Source: Cohnella caldifontis (GTDB lineage Bacteria; Bacillota; Bacilli; Paenibacillales; Paenibacillaceae). From it: a DNA stretch of 64,000 nucleotides. This document shows, one piece after another, positions 1 through 9,691 of the stretch; the first letter of the stretch is position 1; each line of letters opens with the position of its first letter. The DNA is taken from positions 1,312-65,311 of the forward strand of contig NZ_JAQZSJ010000013.1 in assembly GCF_029360585.1 (NCBI RefSeq), given 5' to 3'. The notes under the pieces are model-generated. The model was not told the origin of the DNA. It saw only the letters and a program-made list of their open reading frames with translations, and did not search any database. A program made the translations under genes and the position numbers.

Positions 1-95
1 AATTCCTCTCTAACACGGGGTTTAACGGCCAGTTAAGAAAGAAAGTTTCTTAATTCCACTCTAAACATAGGGTTCAACGGCCAGTTAAGAAAGGG
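1..95. repeat. Short tandem repeat, about 51-52 bp period, cut by left edge
   Basis: The 17-mer AACGGCCAGTTAAGAAA occurs at 24-40 and again at 76-92, and AATTCC at 1 and 52. Two imperfect units of about 51-52 bp are therefore visible, and the array may continue to the left of the window. It overlaps the tail of the broken transposase frame, so that tail is repeat-derived rather than transposase sequence. Confidence 0.6.
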
Positions 96-479
96 TTCAA
101 CCGCCGGTAAAATAGATAATTTCCGAATCTCCCGATCGTCATGATGGTTGACCTGGAACACATCTTCCTCCAAATGCCTGCTCCGCTCTTCCGCCTCACC
201 GCAGGAACAGGTCGTGCAAAACCTTCCTTTGCAACGATACAGTACAAGCCGCAGATCGTGGCACCCTTCGCACACCAGCAGCTTAAAACCATTCTTTGGA
301 TTCCCGCAATCACGGAACTTGGCAACTTCTTTCAGGACATACGCTCGGATCCTGCCTTCATACTTCCGGACAAACTTGTCCCAATGTCCATGTTCATCGA
401 AAAAAATGCGTTTGAGAATGTTGGATTCCATATGTTCAATATACCGGAAAAAACGAAAAGGATGGAACCTGAGCTTCAC
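33..479 (-). pseudogene. IS91-family transposase remnant (N-terminal zinc-binding domain)
   Basis: The first 100 or so residues resemble the N-terminal zinc-binding domain of IS91/IS801-type transposases. Visible are a DKFVRKYEGRIRAYVLKEV-like helix, CEGC, CKGRFCTTCSCG, and then the EDVFQVNHH segment where the catalytic region should begin. A full IS91 transposase is about 350-400 residues with HUH and tyrosine catalytic motifs; here the frame runs into the short tandem repeat after about 110 residues, so the catalytic part is missing. I read it as a dead fragment. It lies just downstream of dnaJ, where B. subtilis has prmA, so it marks a synteny break. The length of the missing part cannot be judged because the window starts here. 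Confidence 0.7.
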
Positions 480-509
480 CCCGAAAAGTTATAAATTCTG
501 CTGACATGT

Positions 510-562
510 TAAACAAAAACCGCCCCCGAAAACCGGGATGGTTTCCGAGGACGGTTCGGGGG
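510..562 (-). terminator. Intrinsic terminator of the hrcA-dnaJ operon
   Basis: On the minus strand, CCCCCGAA and TTCGGGGG form a perfect 8-bp stem, extended by AACC/GGTT with a small bulge. CGGTTTTTGTTT follows. It lies 22 bp past the dnaJ stop codon. Confidence 0.75.
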
Positions 563-584
563 ATATCCAGCTTACGGCCGGCGG

Positions 585-1706
585 TCAGTCGCCCAAAATG
601 GCCCGTTTCATCCGCTCGAAAATGTTCTGATGCTGCTCATTCGTATACTCCCCGCCGTTCGCGGCGAATTCGCGCATCAGTTCTTTTTGCGATTCGCTCA
701 GATTGGTCGGCGTTACGACGGTGACTTTGACGTGCTGGTCGCCCTGTCCGTAGCCGCGAAGCTTCGGAACGCCTTTGCCTTTGAGCCGGAAATACGTGCC
801 GGTCTGCGTGCCGGCCGGGATTTTCAGCTTCACTTTCTCCGTCAAGGTCGGCACCTCGAGCTCGTCGCCGAGCGCCGCTTGGGCGAATGTGAGCGGAACC
901 TCGCAATAGATATCGTCCCCTTCGCGCTGGAAGAACTCATGCTCTTTGACGCGAAGCACGATGTACAGATCCCCCGGCGGACCGCCGCGTTGGCCGCCCT
1001 CGCCTTCCCCGGTCATGCGGAGCTGGGAGCCGTCGTCTACGCCGGCCGGGATTTTGACGTGGATTTTGCGCTGCTTACGCACTTGGCCGCTGCCGGAACA
1101 GGTCGGACAGCGGTCGCGGATGATTTTGCCGCGGCCTCCGCACGAGGTACACGTCCGGCGGTTGACGATCCGGCCGAACGGCGTGTTCTGGGCCACTTCC
1201 TGCTGGCCGGTTCCGCGGCAGACGGAACACGTCTCCGGGCGGGAGCCGGGTTTGGCTCCGCTTCCGTGGCACGTGTCGCACGATTCGGTCCGGGGAATCG
1301 TGATGTCCGTTTCTTTGCCGAACACCGCTTCTTTGAACTCGATCGTCATCGTATACTGCAGGTCGTTGCCCCGCTGGGGCGCGTTCGGGTCCCGGCGTCC
1401 GCCGCCGCCGAAGAACATGTCGAAAATGTCGCCGAAACCGCCCATGTCCCCGCTGAATCCGCCGCCCCCGCCGAAGCCGGCCGTCGGATCCTCGTGGCCG
1501 AACTGGTCGTACCGGGCCCGGCGCTGATCGTCGCTCAGCACGTCGTAGGCTTCTTTGACTTCCTTGAACTTGGCTTCGGCATCCGGCGCTTTGTTGACGT
1601 CGGGATGGTACTCGCGCGCCAGCTTCCGGTACGCTTTCTTGATATCATCCGCGGAGGCTCCCCGGCCAACGCCAAGCACTTCGTAGTAGTCTTTCTTGTC
1701 GGCCAC
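585..1706 (-). CDS. dnaJ: Chaperone DnaJ (Hsp40)
   Basis: Cytoplasmic co-chaperone that delivers unfolded clients to DnaK and stimulates its ATPase. The 373-residue protein has the standard type I layout. The J domain is at about 1-70 with HPD at 34-36. A Gly/Phe-rich linker follows. Four CxxCxGxG zinc motifs ([32 protein letters not shown]) precede the C-terminal substrate-binding domains. The start is GTG at 1706, preceded by GAGGAGG at good spacing. It is the last gene of hrcA-grpE-dnaK-dnaJ and is separated from dnaK by a strong hairpin. Nothing looks damaged. Confidence 0.98.
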   Translation of the reverse strand: MADKKDYYEVLGVGRGASADDIKKAYRKLAREYHPDVNKAPDAEAKFKEVKEAYDVLSDDQRRARYDQFGHEDPTAGFGGGGGFSGDMGGFGDIFDMFFGGGGRRDPNAPQRGNDLQYTMTIEFKEAVFGKETDITIPRTESCDTCHGSGAKPGSRPETCSVCRGTGQQEVAQNTPFGRIVNRRTCTSCGGRGKIIRDRCPTCSGSGQVRKQRKIHVKIPAGVDDGSQLRMTGEGEGGQRGGPPGDLYIVLRVKEHEFFQREGDDIYCEVPLTFAQAALGDELEVPTLTEKVKLKIPAGTQTGTYFRLKGKGVPKLRGYGQGDQHVKVTVVTPTNLSESQKELMREFAANGGEYTNEQHQNIFERMKRAILGD

Positions 1707-1725
1707 TTCTCCACCTCCTCATGAG

Positions 1726-1781
1726 GAAAGTCAAAGCCTTTGCCCGCAGCCGCGCTCGGCTCGGGAAAAGCTTTGACTTTC
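1726..1781 (-). other. Strong intercistronic hairpin between dnaK and dnaJ
   Basis: A perfect 12-bp inverted repeat (GAAAGTCAAAGC at 1726-1737, GCTTTGACTTTC at 1770-1781) encloses a second stem: CCCG plus AGCCG (1743-1752, one bulged C) pairs with CGGCT plus CGGG (1757-1765). No T-run follows on the minus strand, so it is not a classic terminator. An mRNA-processing or stabilising structure that sets dnaK:dnaJ stoichiometry is one possibility (inference). Confidence 0.7.
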
Positions 1782-1801
1782 AGGTTCCATCCGAAACCGG
1801 C

Positions 1802-3652
1802 TTACTTCTTGTCTTCGTCCACGACTTCGTAGTCGGCGTCCACGACGTTGTCCTTGTTCGCCGAACCGGAGGGGCCGGAAGCTTCCGCTCCCGCGGCGCC
1901 GCCCGCTTGCTGCGCCTGGGAAGCTTGCTCGTACAGCTTGACGGACAGCTGCTGCACGATCTGCGTCAGCTCTTCGGTCGCGGACCGGATTTCGTCCAAG
2001 TTGTCGCCTTCGAGCGCCTTCTTGACTTTCTCCTTGGCGTCTTCGGCTTTCTTGATCTCGCCCGCGTCGACTTTGTCGCCGAGATCCTTGATCGTCTTCT
2101 CTACGGTATATACCAATTGGTCGGCGCTGTTGCGGGCTTCGACCAGCTCGCGCCGTTTGCTGTCTTCCTCGGCGTGCAGCTCGGCTTCCTTCTGCATCCG
2201 CTCGATTTCTTCCTTGCTCAGGCCGCTGGAAGAGGTTATCGTGATTTTCTGGCTTTTGCCCGTACCTTTATCGAGCGCGGACACGTTCACGATCCCGTTG
2301 GCGTCGATATCGAACGTGACTTCGATCTGCGGCACGCCGCGCGGAGCCGGCGGGATGTCGCTCAGGATGAATTTGCCCAGCGTCTTGTTGTCGCGGGCCA
2401 TCGCGCGCTCGCCTTGCAGCACGTGGATTTCCACCTGCGTCTGGTTGTCCGCGAACGTGGAGAACACTTGGGATTTGCTCGTCGGGATCGTCGTGTTGCG
2501 GTCGATCATTTTCGTCATGACGCCGCCCGCCGTCTCGATGCCGAGCGACAGCGGAGTGACGTCGAGCAGCACGACGTCCTTGACGTCGCCCGTCAGCACG
2601 CCCGCTTGCACGGCCGCGCCGAGCGCGACGACTTCGTCGGGGTTGACCCCTTTATGCGGCTCTTTGCCGATGAGGCGTTTGATCGCTTCGACGACGGCCG
2701 GAATCCGGGTGGATCCGCCGACGAGCACGACCTTGTCGATGTCCGAAGGGCTCAGGCCGGCGTCGGACAGCGCTTGGCGCGTCGGACCCATCGTGCGTTC
2801 CACGAGTCCGGAGGTCAGGTCGTCGAATTTGGCGCGGGACAGGTTCACTTCCAAGTGCTGCGGAACGCCGTCGACGACCGTGATGAACGGCAGCGAAATC
2901 GTCGTGGACAACGTGCCGGACAGCTCTTTCTTCGCTTTCTCGGCCGCGTCCTTCAGACGTTGGACGGCCGCTTTGTCTTTCAGCAGGTCCACGCCGTGCT
3001 CTTTCTTGAATTCGGCCGAGAGCCAGTCCATGATCGCCTGATCGAAGTCGTCGCCGCCCAGATGATTATCGCCGCTGGTCGCCTTGACTTCGAAGAAGCC
3101 GTCGCCCAGCTCCAGGATGCTGACGTCGAACGTGCCGCCGCCCAAGTCGAACACGAGAATCGTATGGTCTTCGCTTTTTTCCAGGCCGTAGGCCAACGCA
3201 GCCGCCGTCGGCTCGTTGACGATCCGCAGCACTTCCAGACCGGCAATGGCGCCCGCGTCTTTGGTCGCCTGGCGCTGGCTGTCGTTGAAATACGCCGGCA
3301 CGGTAATGACGGCCTGGGTGACCGTTTGCCCTAAGTACGCTTCCGCATCGGCTTTCAGCTTCTGCAGAATCATCGCCGAAATTTCCTGCGGCGTGTAATC
3401 CTTGCCGTCGATGGAGACTTTATGGCTCGTCCCCATGTGGCGCTTGATCGAAATCACGGTGCGGTCCGGATTCGTGATCGCTTGGCGTTTCGCGGTTTCC
3501 CCCACGATCCGCTCCCCGTCCTTCTTGAAGCCGACGACCGAAGGCGTCGTGCGGTTGCCTTCCGCGTTCGGGATGACGACGGCTTCGCCGCCCTCCATGA
3601 CCGCGACGCAGGAGTTGGTCGTGCCGAGGTCGATGCCGATTACTTTGCTCAT
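1802..3652 (-). CDS. dnaK: Chaperone DnaK (Hsp70)
   Basis: ATP-dependent Hsp70 chaperone of the cytoplasm, working with DnaJ and GrpE. The 616-residue protein opens with the nucleotide-binding signature [10 protein letters not shown]. It also carries the conserved [10 protein letters not shown] phosphate loop and the VGGSTRIP motif of the actin-like ATPase. A substrate-binding beta domain (the NKTLGKF segment) and a helical lid follow. It ends in an acidic [10 protein letters not shown] tail, as in other Gram-positive DnaK proteins. ATG at 3652 has a GGGAGG ribosome binding site. Third gene of the CIRCE-controlled operon. Confidence 0.99.
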   Translation of the reverse strand: MSKVIGIDLGTTNSCVAVMEGGEAVVIPNAEGNRTTPSVVGFKKDGERIVGETAKRQAITNPDRTVISIKRHMGTSHKVSIDGKDYTPQEISAMILQKLKADAEAYLGQTVTQAVITVPAYFNDSQRQATKDAGAIAGLEVLRIVNEPTAAALAYGLEKSEDHTILVFDLGGGTFDVSILELGDGFFEVKATSGDNHLGGDDFDQAIMDWLSAEFKKEHGVDLLKDKAAVQRLKDAAEKAKKELSGTLSTTISLPFITVVDGVPQHLEVNLSRAKFDDLTSGLVERTMGPTRQALSDAGLSPSDIDKVVLVGGSTRIPAVVEAIKRLIGKEPHKGVNPDEVVALGAAVQAGVLTGDVKDVVLLDVTPLSLGIETAGGVMTKMIDRNTTIPTSKSQVFSTFADNQTQVEIHVLQGERAMARDNKTLGKFILSDIPPAPRGVPQIEVTFDIDANGIVNVSALDKGTGKSQKITITSSSGLSKEEIERMQKEAELHAEEDSKRRELVEARNSADQLVYTVEKTIKDLGDKVDAGEIKKAEDAKEKVKKALEGDNLDEIRSATEELTQIVQQLSVKLYEQASQAQQAGGAAGAEASGPSGSANKDNVVDADYEVVDEDKK

Positions 3653-3685
3653 TATGAAGTCCTCCCTATCGAAACTGTATCGAAC

Positions 3686-4303
3686 TTACCCGCTGACTTT
3701 CACCATGGCCGGCCGCAGCACTTTATCCTTCAGCCAGTAGCCGTTCTGCACCACTTCGGCCACGATGCCTTCCTCGTATTCTTCGCTTTCCACCTGCATG
3801 ATCGCCTGGTGCAGCTCGGGATCGAACGGAGAGCCTACGGGCTCCATTTTGCGAAGCCCTTCCGCTTCCAGCACCTGCGACAGCTGGCGGAAAATCATGT
3901 CGATTCCTTTCACGAAGGAGTCACTGCCTTGGCTCTCGCCGCTTGTCGACATCGCCCTTTCGAAGTTGTCGAGCACCGGCAGCAGCTGGCCGACCAGCTT
4001 GAGCGACGCGTACTGCGCCAGCTCCTCCTTCTCTTTCTGCGTCCGTCGGCGGTAGTTGTCGAAATCCGCCTGCGCCCTCAGGAAGCGATTGTGGTTCTCT
4101 TCCGCTTGCTTGCGCAGCTCCTCGATCCGGGGATCTTCGGCCGGCGCTCCGGCCTCCCCGCCCTCCTCTTCGGAGGACGCCTGCCCTTCCGCGATCGGCT
4201 GCTCCGCGGCGGCTTCCGCCGCCGCTTCCCGCGCTTCCCGTTCCTCTGGCATGTTCTCCTGCTCCTTCGTTTCCTTCGTTTCCTTCGTATCCGCCGATTC
4301 CAT
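3686..4303 (-). CDS. grpE: Nucleotide exchange factor GrpE
   Basis: GrpE releases ADP from DnaK. The 205-residue protein has a long acidic, low-complexity N-terminus rich in Glu, Lys and Ala. A coiled-coil region (around ELRKQAEENHNRFLRAQADF, then DNYRRRTQKE) follows. The C-terminal beta domain includes GIDMIFRQL and the terminal DKVLRPAMVKVS motif typical of the family. ATG at 4303 has AAGGAGG about 11 bp upstream. It sits between hrcA and dnaK with short gaps, as expected for this operon. Confidence 0.97.
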   Translation of the reverse strand: MESADTKETKETKEQENMPEEREAREAAAEAAAEQPIAEGQASSEEEGGEAGAPAEDPRIEELRKQAEENHNRFLRAQADFDNYRRRTQKEKEELAQYASLKLVGQLLPVLDNFERAMSTSGESQGSDSFVKGIDMIFRQLSQVLEAEGLRKMEPVGSPFDPELHQAIMQVESEEYEEGIVAEVVQNGYWLKDKVLRPAMVKVSG

Positions 4304-4354
4304 CCGGGCGTTTGCCTCCTTACCGTGCCACCCGCCTGCGGGCGCTATGCGCCG

Positions 4355-5380
4355 TTACTTGATCCTCCGGGCGATCAGCGCCGCCAGATCGTTGGACAAG
4401 TATTCCAGCAGGCCGATCACTTTTCCATATTCCATGCGCGTCGGACCCAAAATGCCGAGCGTGCCCAAGTTCTGGCCGTCCAGCGAGAACGTCGCCGTGA
4501 TCAAACTGCATTGATTGATCGCTTCCATCGCGTTCTCCGTGCCGATCCGCACTTGAATGCCGCCGGAATCCGGCTGCAGGAGCTTCGACAGGGCCGCCGT
4601 TTCTTCCAGCGTATCGAGAATCAGCTTGGCTTTGTCCACGTCTTTGAATTCCGGCTGGGTCAGCATGTTCGCCGCCCCGCTTAAGTAAACGCGGGGATCC
4701 TTCTTCTCCGCGAGGGAGTCTTCCAGCACCTCCAGGATTTCCTGGCAGCGGTCCACGTAGCGCGCGAGTTCTTCGGCCACTTCGCTGTGCAGCACCGATT
4801 TCACCCGGTGGAAAGGCACGCCGGCGAGCTTGTCGTTCAGCAAATGGACGACTTTGCCCAAATCGGCGACATCGATGCCTTCGGGAATCGGCATCGTGCG
4901 GTGCTCGACGTGGCCGGTGCTGGTCACGATGATCGCCACCGCCGACTGTTCGTTCAGAGGCACCAATTGGAAATGCTTCAGCGTCGTTTGGAACATTTCC
5001 GGCCCCAGCACGATGGACGTGTAATGCGTAAGCTGGGACAGCATCGTTGCCGCATGGCCGATCACGTCCTCCCACAGCAGCATTTTCTCCGCGAAGAAAG
5101 CCCGGACTTTCCGGACATCCTCCTCGCTGACGCCGCCGGGGGTGATCAAGTGGTCGACGTAATATCGGTAGCCTTTATTGGAAGGAACCCTCCCCGCGGA
5201 AGTATGGGGCTGTTCCAGCAAACCGAGTTCTTCCAGATCCGCCATCTCGTTGCGAATGGTCGCCGGGCTGAACGTCACGCCGCTCCGTTTGGATATGCTG
5301 CGGGATCCGACGGGTTCGGCGGAACGAACGTAATCGTCCACGATGGCCGTCAGGATCATCCGTTGACGGTCGCTTAGCAT
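4355..5380 (-). CDS. hrcA: Heat-inducible transcription repressor HrcA
   Basis: HrcA binds CIRCE and represses the class I heat-shock genes; its activity is known to depend on GroE. The 341-residue protein begins with a winged-helix domain (MLSDRQRMILTAIVDDYV, then GVTFSPATIRNEMADLEE, then the SAGRVPSNKGYRYYVD wing). A GAF-like dimerisation core follows. ATG at 5380 has AAGGAGGG upstream. It is the first gene of the operon and has a perfect CIRCE just ahead, so autoregulation is expected. Confidence 0.98.
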   Translation of the reverse strand: MLSDRQRMILTAIVDDYVRSAEPVGSRSISKRSGVTFSPATIRNEMADLEELGLLEQPHTSAGRVPSNKGYRYYVDHLITPGGVSEEDVRKVRAFFAEKMLLWEDVIGHAATMLSQLTHYTSIVLGPEMFQTTLKHFQLVPLNEQSAVAIIVTSTGHVEHRTMPIPEGIDVADLGKVVHLLNDKLAGVPFHRVKSVLHSEVAEELARYVDRCQEILEVLEDSLAEKKDPRVYLSGAANMLTQPEFKDVDKAKLILDTLEETAALSKLLQPDSGGIQVRIGTENAMEAINQCSLITATFSLDGQNLGTLGILGPTRMEYGKVIGLLEYLSNDLAALIARRIK

Positions 5381-5419
5381 AAGGGCTTCCCTCCTTGACG
5401 GGCAGATGTTTCGCCCGAT

Positions 5420-5446
5420 TTAGCACTCGACTCGAAAGAGTGCTAA
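5420..5446 (-). promoter_or_regulatory. CIRCE operator (HrcA binding site)
   Basis: Perfect TTAGCACTC, 9-nt spacer, GAGTGCTAA. It lies between the promoter and the hrcA start, where bound HrcA would block initiation. It is the only CIRCE seen in the window. Confidence 0.97.
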
Positions 5447-5457
5447 CGGCTATAACA

Positions 5458-5486
5458 AAAATACCAAACCGTACCGGTCATGTCAA
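5458..5486 (-). promoter_or_regulatory. Sigma-A promoter of the hrcA operon
   Basis: On the minus strand: consensus -35 TTGACA, 17-bp spacer, -10 TATTTT. CIRCE starts 11 bp past the -10. Confidence 0.8.
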
Positions 5487-5551
5487 GGACGTACCGGGGC
5501 GATTCGGCATGGTTTCACGCGGTTTAAGCAGTCGGGCGGGGTCCTTGGCGC

Positions 5552-6019
5552 TTAGGCCAAAACCCGCAGCATGGCGATTTCGTCGCAGCAATGCTGTTTG
5601 GCGCAATGGACGCAATCCGTCCATACTTTCTCCGGGAAAATTTCCTTGTCGACGATTTCGAAGCCGTTTTTCTTGAAAAAGTCGACGGCATACGTCAAAG
5701 CCATCACTTTGGGAACGTTCATCCCGCGGGCTTCCTCCAGCAAAGCGTCCACCATCCGGCTGCCCAGCCCCATGCCCTTGTAACCGTCCGCCATCCCCAA
5801 GGAACGGATCTCGACCAGGTCTGCGCCCAGGCGGAACAACGAACCGCAGCCGATCAGGCGGCCGTTCTCCTCCGCGACGATGAAAGAATCGATATGGCGG
5901 CTGAGGGCTTCCCGCGAACGCGGCAGCATGATGCCCTTCTCTGCATATCCCTGGATCAAATCGTATAAGGCTTCGACATCCTCGGACCGCGCTTTGCGGC
6001 AGGCAATCGTCGTGTTCAC
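5552..6019 (-). CDS. GNAT N-acetyltransferase (N-acetylglutamate synthase-like)
   Basis: A 155-residue GNAT acetyltransferase. It resembles the stand-alone ArgA-type acetyltransferases: an ARSEDVEALYDLIQGYAEKG opening, the LPRSREAL segment, GCGSLF, VEIRSLGM, and the acetyl-CoA loop GYKGMGLGSRMV. The C-terminal KVWTDCVHCAKQHCCDEIAM segment is typical of this subfamily, with clustered Cys residues. That suggests acetylation of glutamate for arginine synthesis, though the substrate is inferred from family resemblance only. I chose GTG at 6019, which has GAAGGGA at proper spacing; the longer frame up to 6091 has no ribosome binding site and an unlikely N-terminus. It is monocistronic between hrcA and a small convergent unit. 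Confidence 0.85.
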   Translation of the reverse strand: MNTTIACRKARSEDVEALYDLIQGYAEKGIMLPRSREALSRHIDSFIVAEENGRLIGCGSLFRLGADLVEIRSLGMADGYKGMGLGSRMVDALLEEARGMNVPKVMALTYAVDFFKKNGFEIVDKEIFPEKVWTDCVHCAKQHCCDEIAMLRVLA

Positions 6020-6229
6020 GGGAATCCCTTCTTTCCGGCGTCCCTCAAAGTGGATGTGTATAAATATACAGCATATCGAATGGATCCTCAATAGGAAGAA
6101 TCAAACTTTTATCCGGGCGGACGCCATTCGTGCCGGAAAGACGGCGGGCCGCGGCCGGCAAAGCTTGCCAAGGCATTTCCGGCTTTCGGGCTTCATAGGA
6201 TGAACCATCCTGGCTTGGAGGGGTGCCCA

Positions 6230-6379
6230 ATGCCTGTCTTCCTGCTGAAAATCGCCTTGATCATCATCATCGTGCGGTCGGTTTACGTGGTCGTACAGAC
6301 CCATTTGCCCCGTAAAAACTGGCTGGACGTGGCGTTTTACGTTTCCGTAGCCGTCGCCGCCCTCTATTTCCTGATCTAG
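6230..6379 (+). CDS. Small two-segment membrane protein, 49 residues
   Basis: A short frame starting with ATG at 6230, 7 bp after GGAGGGG. Residues 4-20 (FLLKIALIIIIVRSVYV) and 34-48 are hydrophobic, separated by a basic loop (HLPRKNW), so two membrane segments are likely. Its stop codon overlaps the stop of hemW on the other strand by 4 bp (6376-6379). I do not recognise a family. The clean ribosome binding site and amphipathic layout argue that it is real. Confidence 0.65.
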   Translation: MPVFLLKIALIIIIVRSVYVVVQTHLPRKNWLDVAFYVSVAVAALYFLI

Positions 6380-7611
6380 GACAGGAAAGCCCCGAACACT
6401 TCGTTGCCCAGCATAACGCCTTGCCGCGTCAACCGGTACCCTTCTCCGTCCGGCGTGCGCTCCAGCAAGTTTTGCTCCGTCAAGCGGGCGAGCGGCGCTT
6501 CGAACCGTTCCCCGAGCCTCTCTCCAGGCCCGAACTGATTCCGGAAATCGGCGCCGCGAACGCCGCTCAGCAGCCGGAGTCCGACCATCATGAAATCCTC
6601 TTTCGCCTCTTCAGGGGAAACTTCCAGCGTTTCCAGCCGGGGAAGGCGTTCTTGTGCCGCGCCGATATACGGCAACACGCCTTTGATGTTCATGTGCCGC
6701 CGGCCCAGCGCGTAGCCGTGAGCGCCGGCGCCTAGTCCGTAATACGGCTCGTTGCGCCAATAGACGGTGTTGTGGCGGCTTTCGCGGCCGGGCCGGGCGA
6801 AATTGCTGATCTCGTAGTGGCCGTATCCGGCGCCCGTCAGCCGTTCGATCAGATGCTCGTACATCGCGATTTCCTCTTCCTCTTCGGGCAACGGCAGTTC
6901 GCCGCGCTCGTACAGCCGGTGGAACAGCGTGTTCTCCTCCACCTTGAGACTATAGAGGGAATAATGGGGCAAATCCAACTCCAGCGCCCGGGACACGCTG
7001 TCCTGCAGGTGATGGAGCTTCTGGTTCGGGAGCCCGAACATCAGGTCGATGGACAAGTTCGCGAACCCGGCCGCTTTCGCGTTCGCGACGCTGCGGACGA
7101 CGTCGTCGGCCTCGTGGATGCGGCCGATCGTCTTGAGCAGCCCGTTGTCGAACGTCTGCGCGCCGAAGCTGATTCGGTTCACGCCGCCTTCGCGCATCGC
7201 GTCCAGCTTGGCCGGATCCGTCGTGCCGGGATTGGCTTCCATCGTATATTCCGCATCCGGCGCGAGCGGAAAATGCCGCCGCACGGAAGCGAGAAACCGC
7301 GCCATCTGCGCGGGGTTCAGCACGGTCGGCGTGCCGCCGCCCACGAACACGGTCTCGATGCGTTCCGGCGGGATGGCCGCGACCGTCCGTTCCATTTCCC
7401 GCTCCAACGCGTCCAGATACGCGTCGATCGGCTGCCCTTCGGCCACGTAGGAATTGAAATCGCAGTAAAAGCACTTGTTCGTGCAGAACGGGATATGGAT
7501 GTACAGCGCGCGCGGCTTCCAGGCATGAAGCGGCGGCACGGCCGTACCGGCCGGCACCTCGCGCGTCATGTTCGATAACTCGCGCGCCAAGTTCGGCGTC
7601 TCGTGCGACAT
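6376..7611 (-). CDS. hemW: Radical SAM heme chaperone HemW
   Basis: HemW binds heme and a 4Fe-4S cluster and passes heme to target apoproteins. It was long misnamed as oxygen-independent coproporphyrinogen oxidase. The 411-residue protein shows YIHIPFCTNKCFYCDF, giving the radical SAM CxxxCxxC cysteines at 43, 47 and 50. FVGGGTPT binds SAM, and NRISFGAQTF and SIDLMFGLP belong to the family barrel. It lacks the N-terminal extension of HemN. ATG at 7611 is preceded by AAAGGAGG. It lies directly downstream of lepA, as in B. subtilis, but a terminator separates the two. Confidence 0.95.
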   Translation of the reverse strand: MSHETPNLARELSNMTREVPAGTAVPPLHAWKPRALYIHIPFCTNKCFYCDFNSYVAEGQPIDAYLDALEREMERTVAAIPPERIETVFVGGGTPTVLNPAQMARFLASVRRHFPLAPDAEYTMEANPGTTDPAKLDAMREGGVNRISFGAQTFDNGLLKTIGRIHEADDVVRSVANAKAAGFANLSIDLMFGLPNQKLHHLQDSVSRALELDLPHYSLYSLKVEENTLFHRLYERGELPLPEEEEEIAMYEHLIERLTGAGYGHYEISNFARPGRESRHNTVYWRNEPYYGLGAGAHGYALGRRHMNIKGVLPYIGAAQERLPRLETLEVSPEEAKEDFMMVGLRLLSGVRGADFRNQFGPGERLGERFEAPLARLTEQNLLERTPDGEGYRLTRQGVMLGNEVFGAFLS

Positions 7612-7688
7612 TGCGGCGCCTCCTTTCTGTTCGACTTCCTTCGGAATGAAATCCAGAAGCGAACAAGCAAATTTCCGATCTTCGCGAG

Positions 7689-7712
7689 AAAAACGGGCCT
7701 CGGCCCGTTTTT
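7689..7712 (-). terminator. Intrinsic terminator after lepA
   Basis: AAAAACGGGCC, two-base loop, GGCCCGTTTTT: a perfect palindrome flanked by A and T runs. It would end lepA transcripts on the minus strand. Confidence 0.85.
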
Positions 7713-7736
7713 CCGTCTTCTATGGTCGCGCAGACC

Positions 7737-9554
<1,818 letters not shown>

Positions 9555-9603
9555 CGTTTCGTGTACCTCCAAGCGATCCCTTGCGGCATGTACGTATCAC
9601 TTC

Positions 9604-9632
9604 ATTATAACAAGGGGACCCGGAGGCGGCAA
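9604..9632 (-). promoter_or_regulatory. Sigma-A promoter of lepA
   Basis: Minus strand: TTGCCG, 17-bp spacer, consensus TATAAT, about 50 bp upstream of the lepA start. Confidence 0.75.
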
Positions 9633-9691
9633 TCGGGTGAAAACGCCGGCCTGCCGGCCGTCCCCCCGATCCGCAGCCTCTCTGCCTCGCC

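Noticed and set aside
1721-3334. Long open frame antisense to dnaK (537 codons), and similar long antisense frames opposite lepA, leuS, mutS2 and the transglutaminase gene
   Set aside because: These are shadows caused by GC-rich codon bias; no ribosome binding sites and low-complexity Arg/Asp/Val composition.
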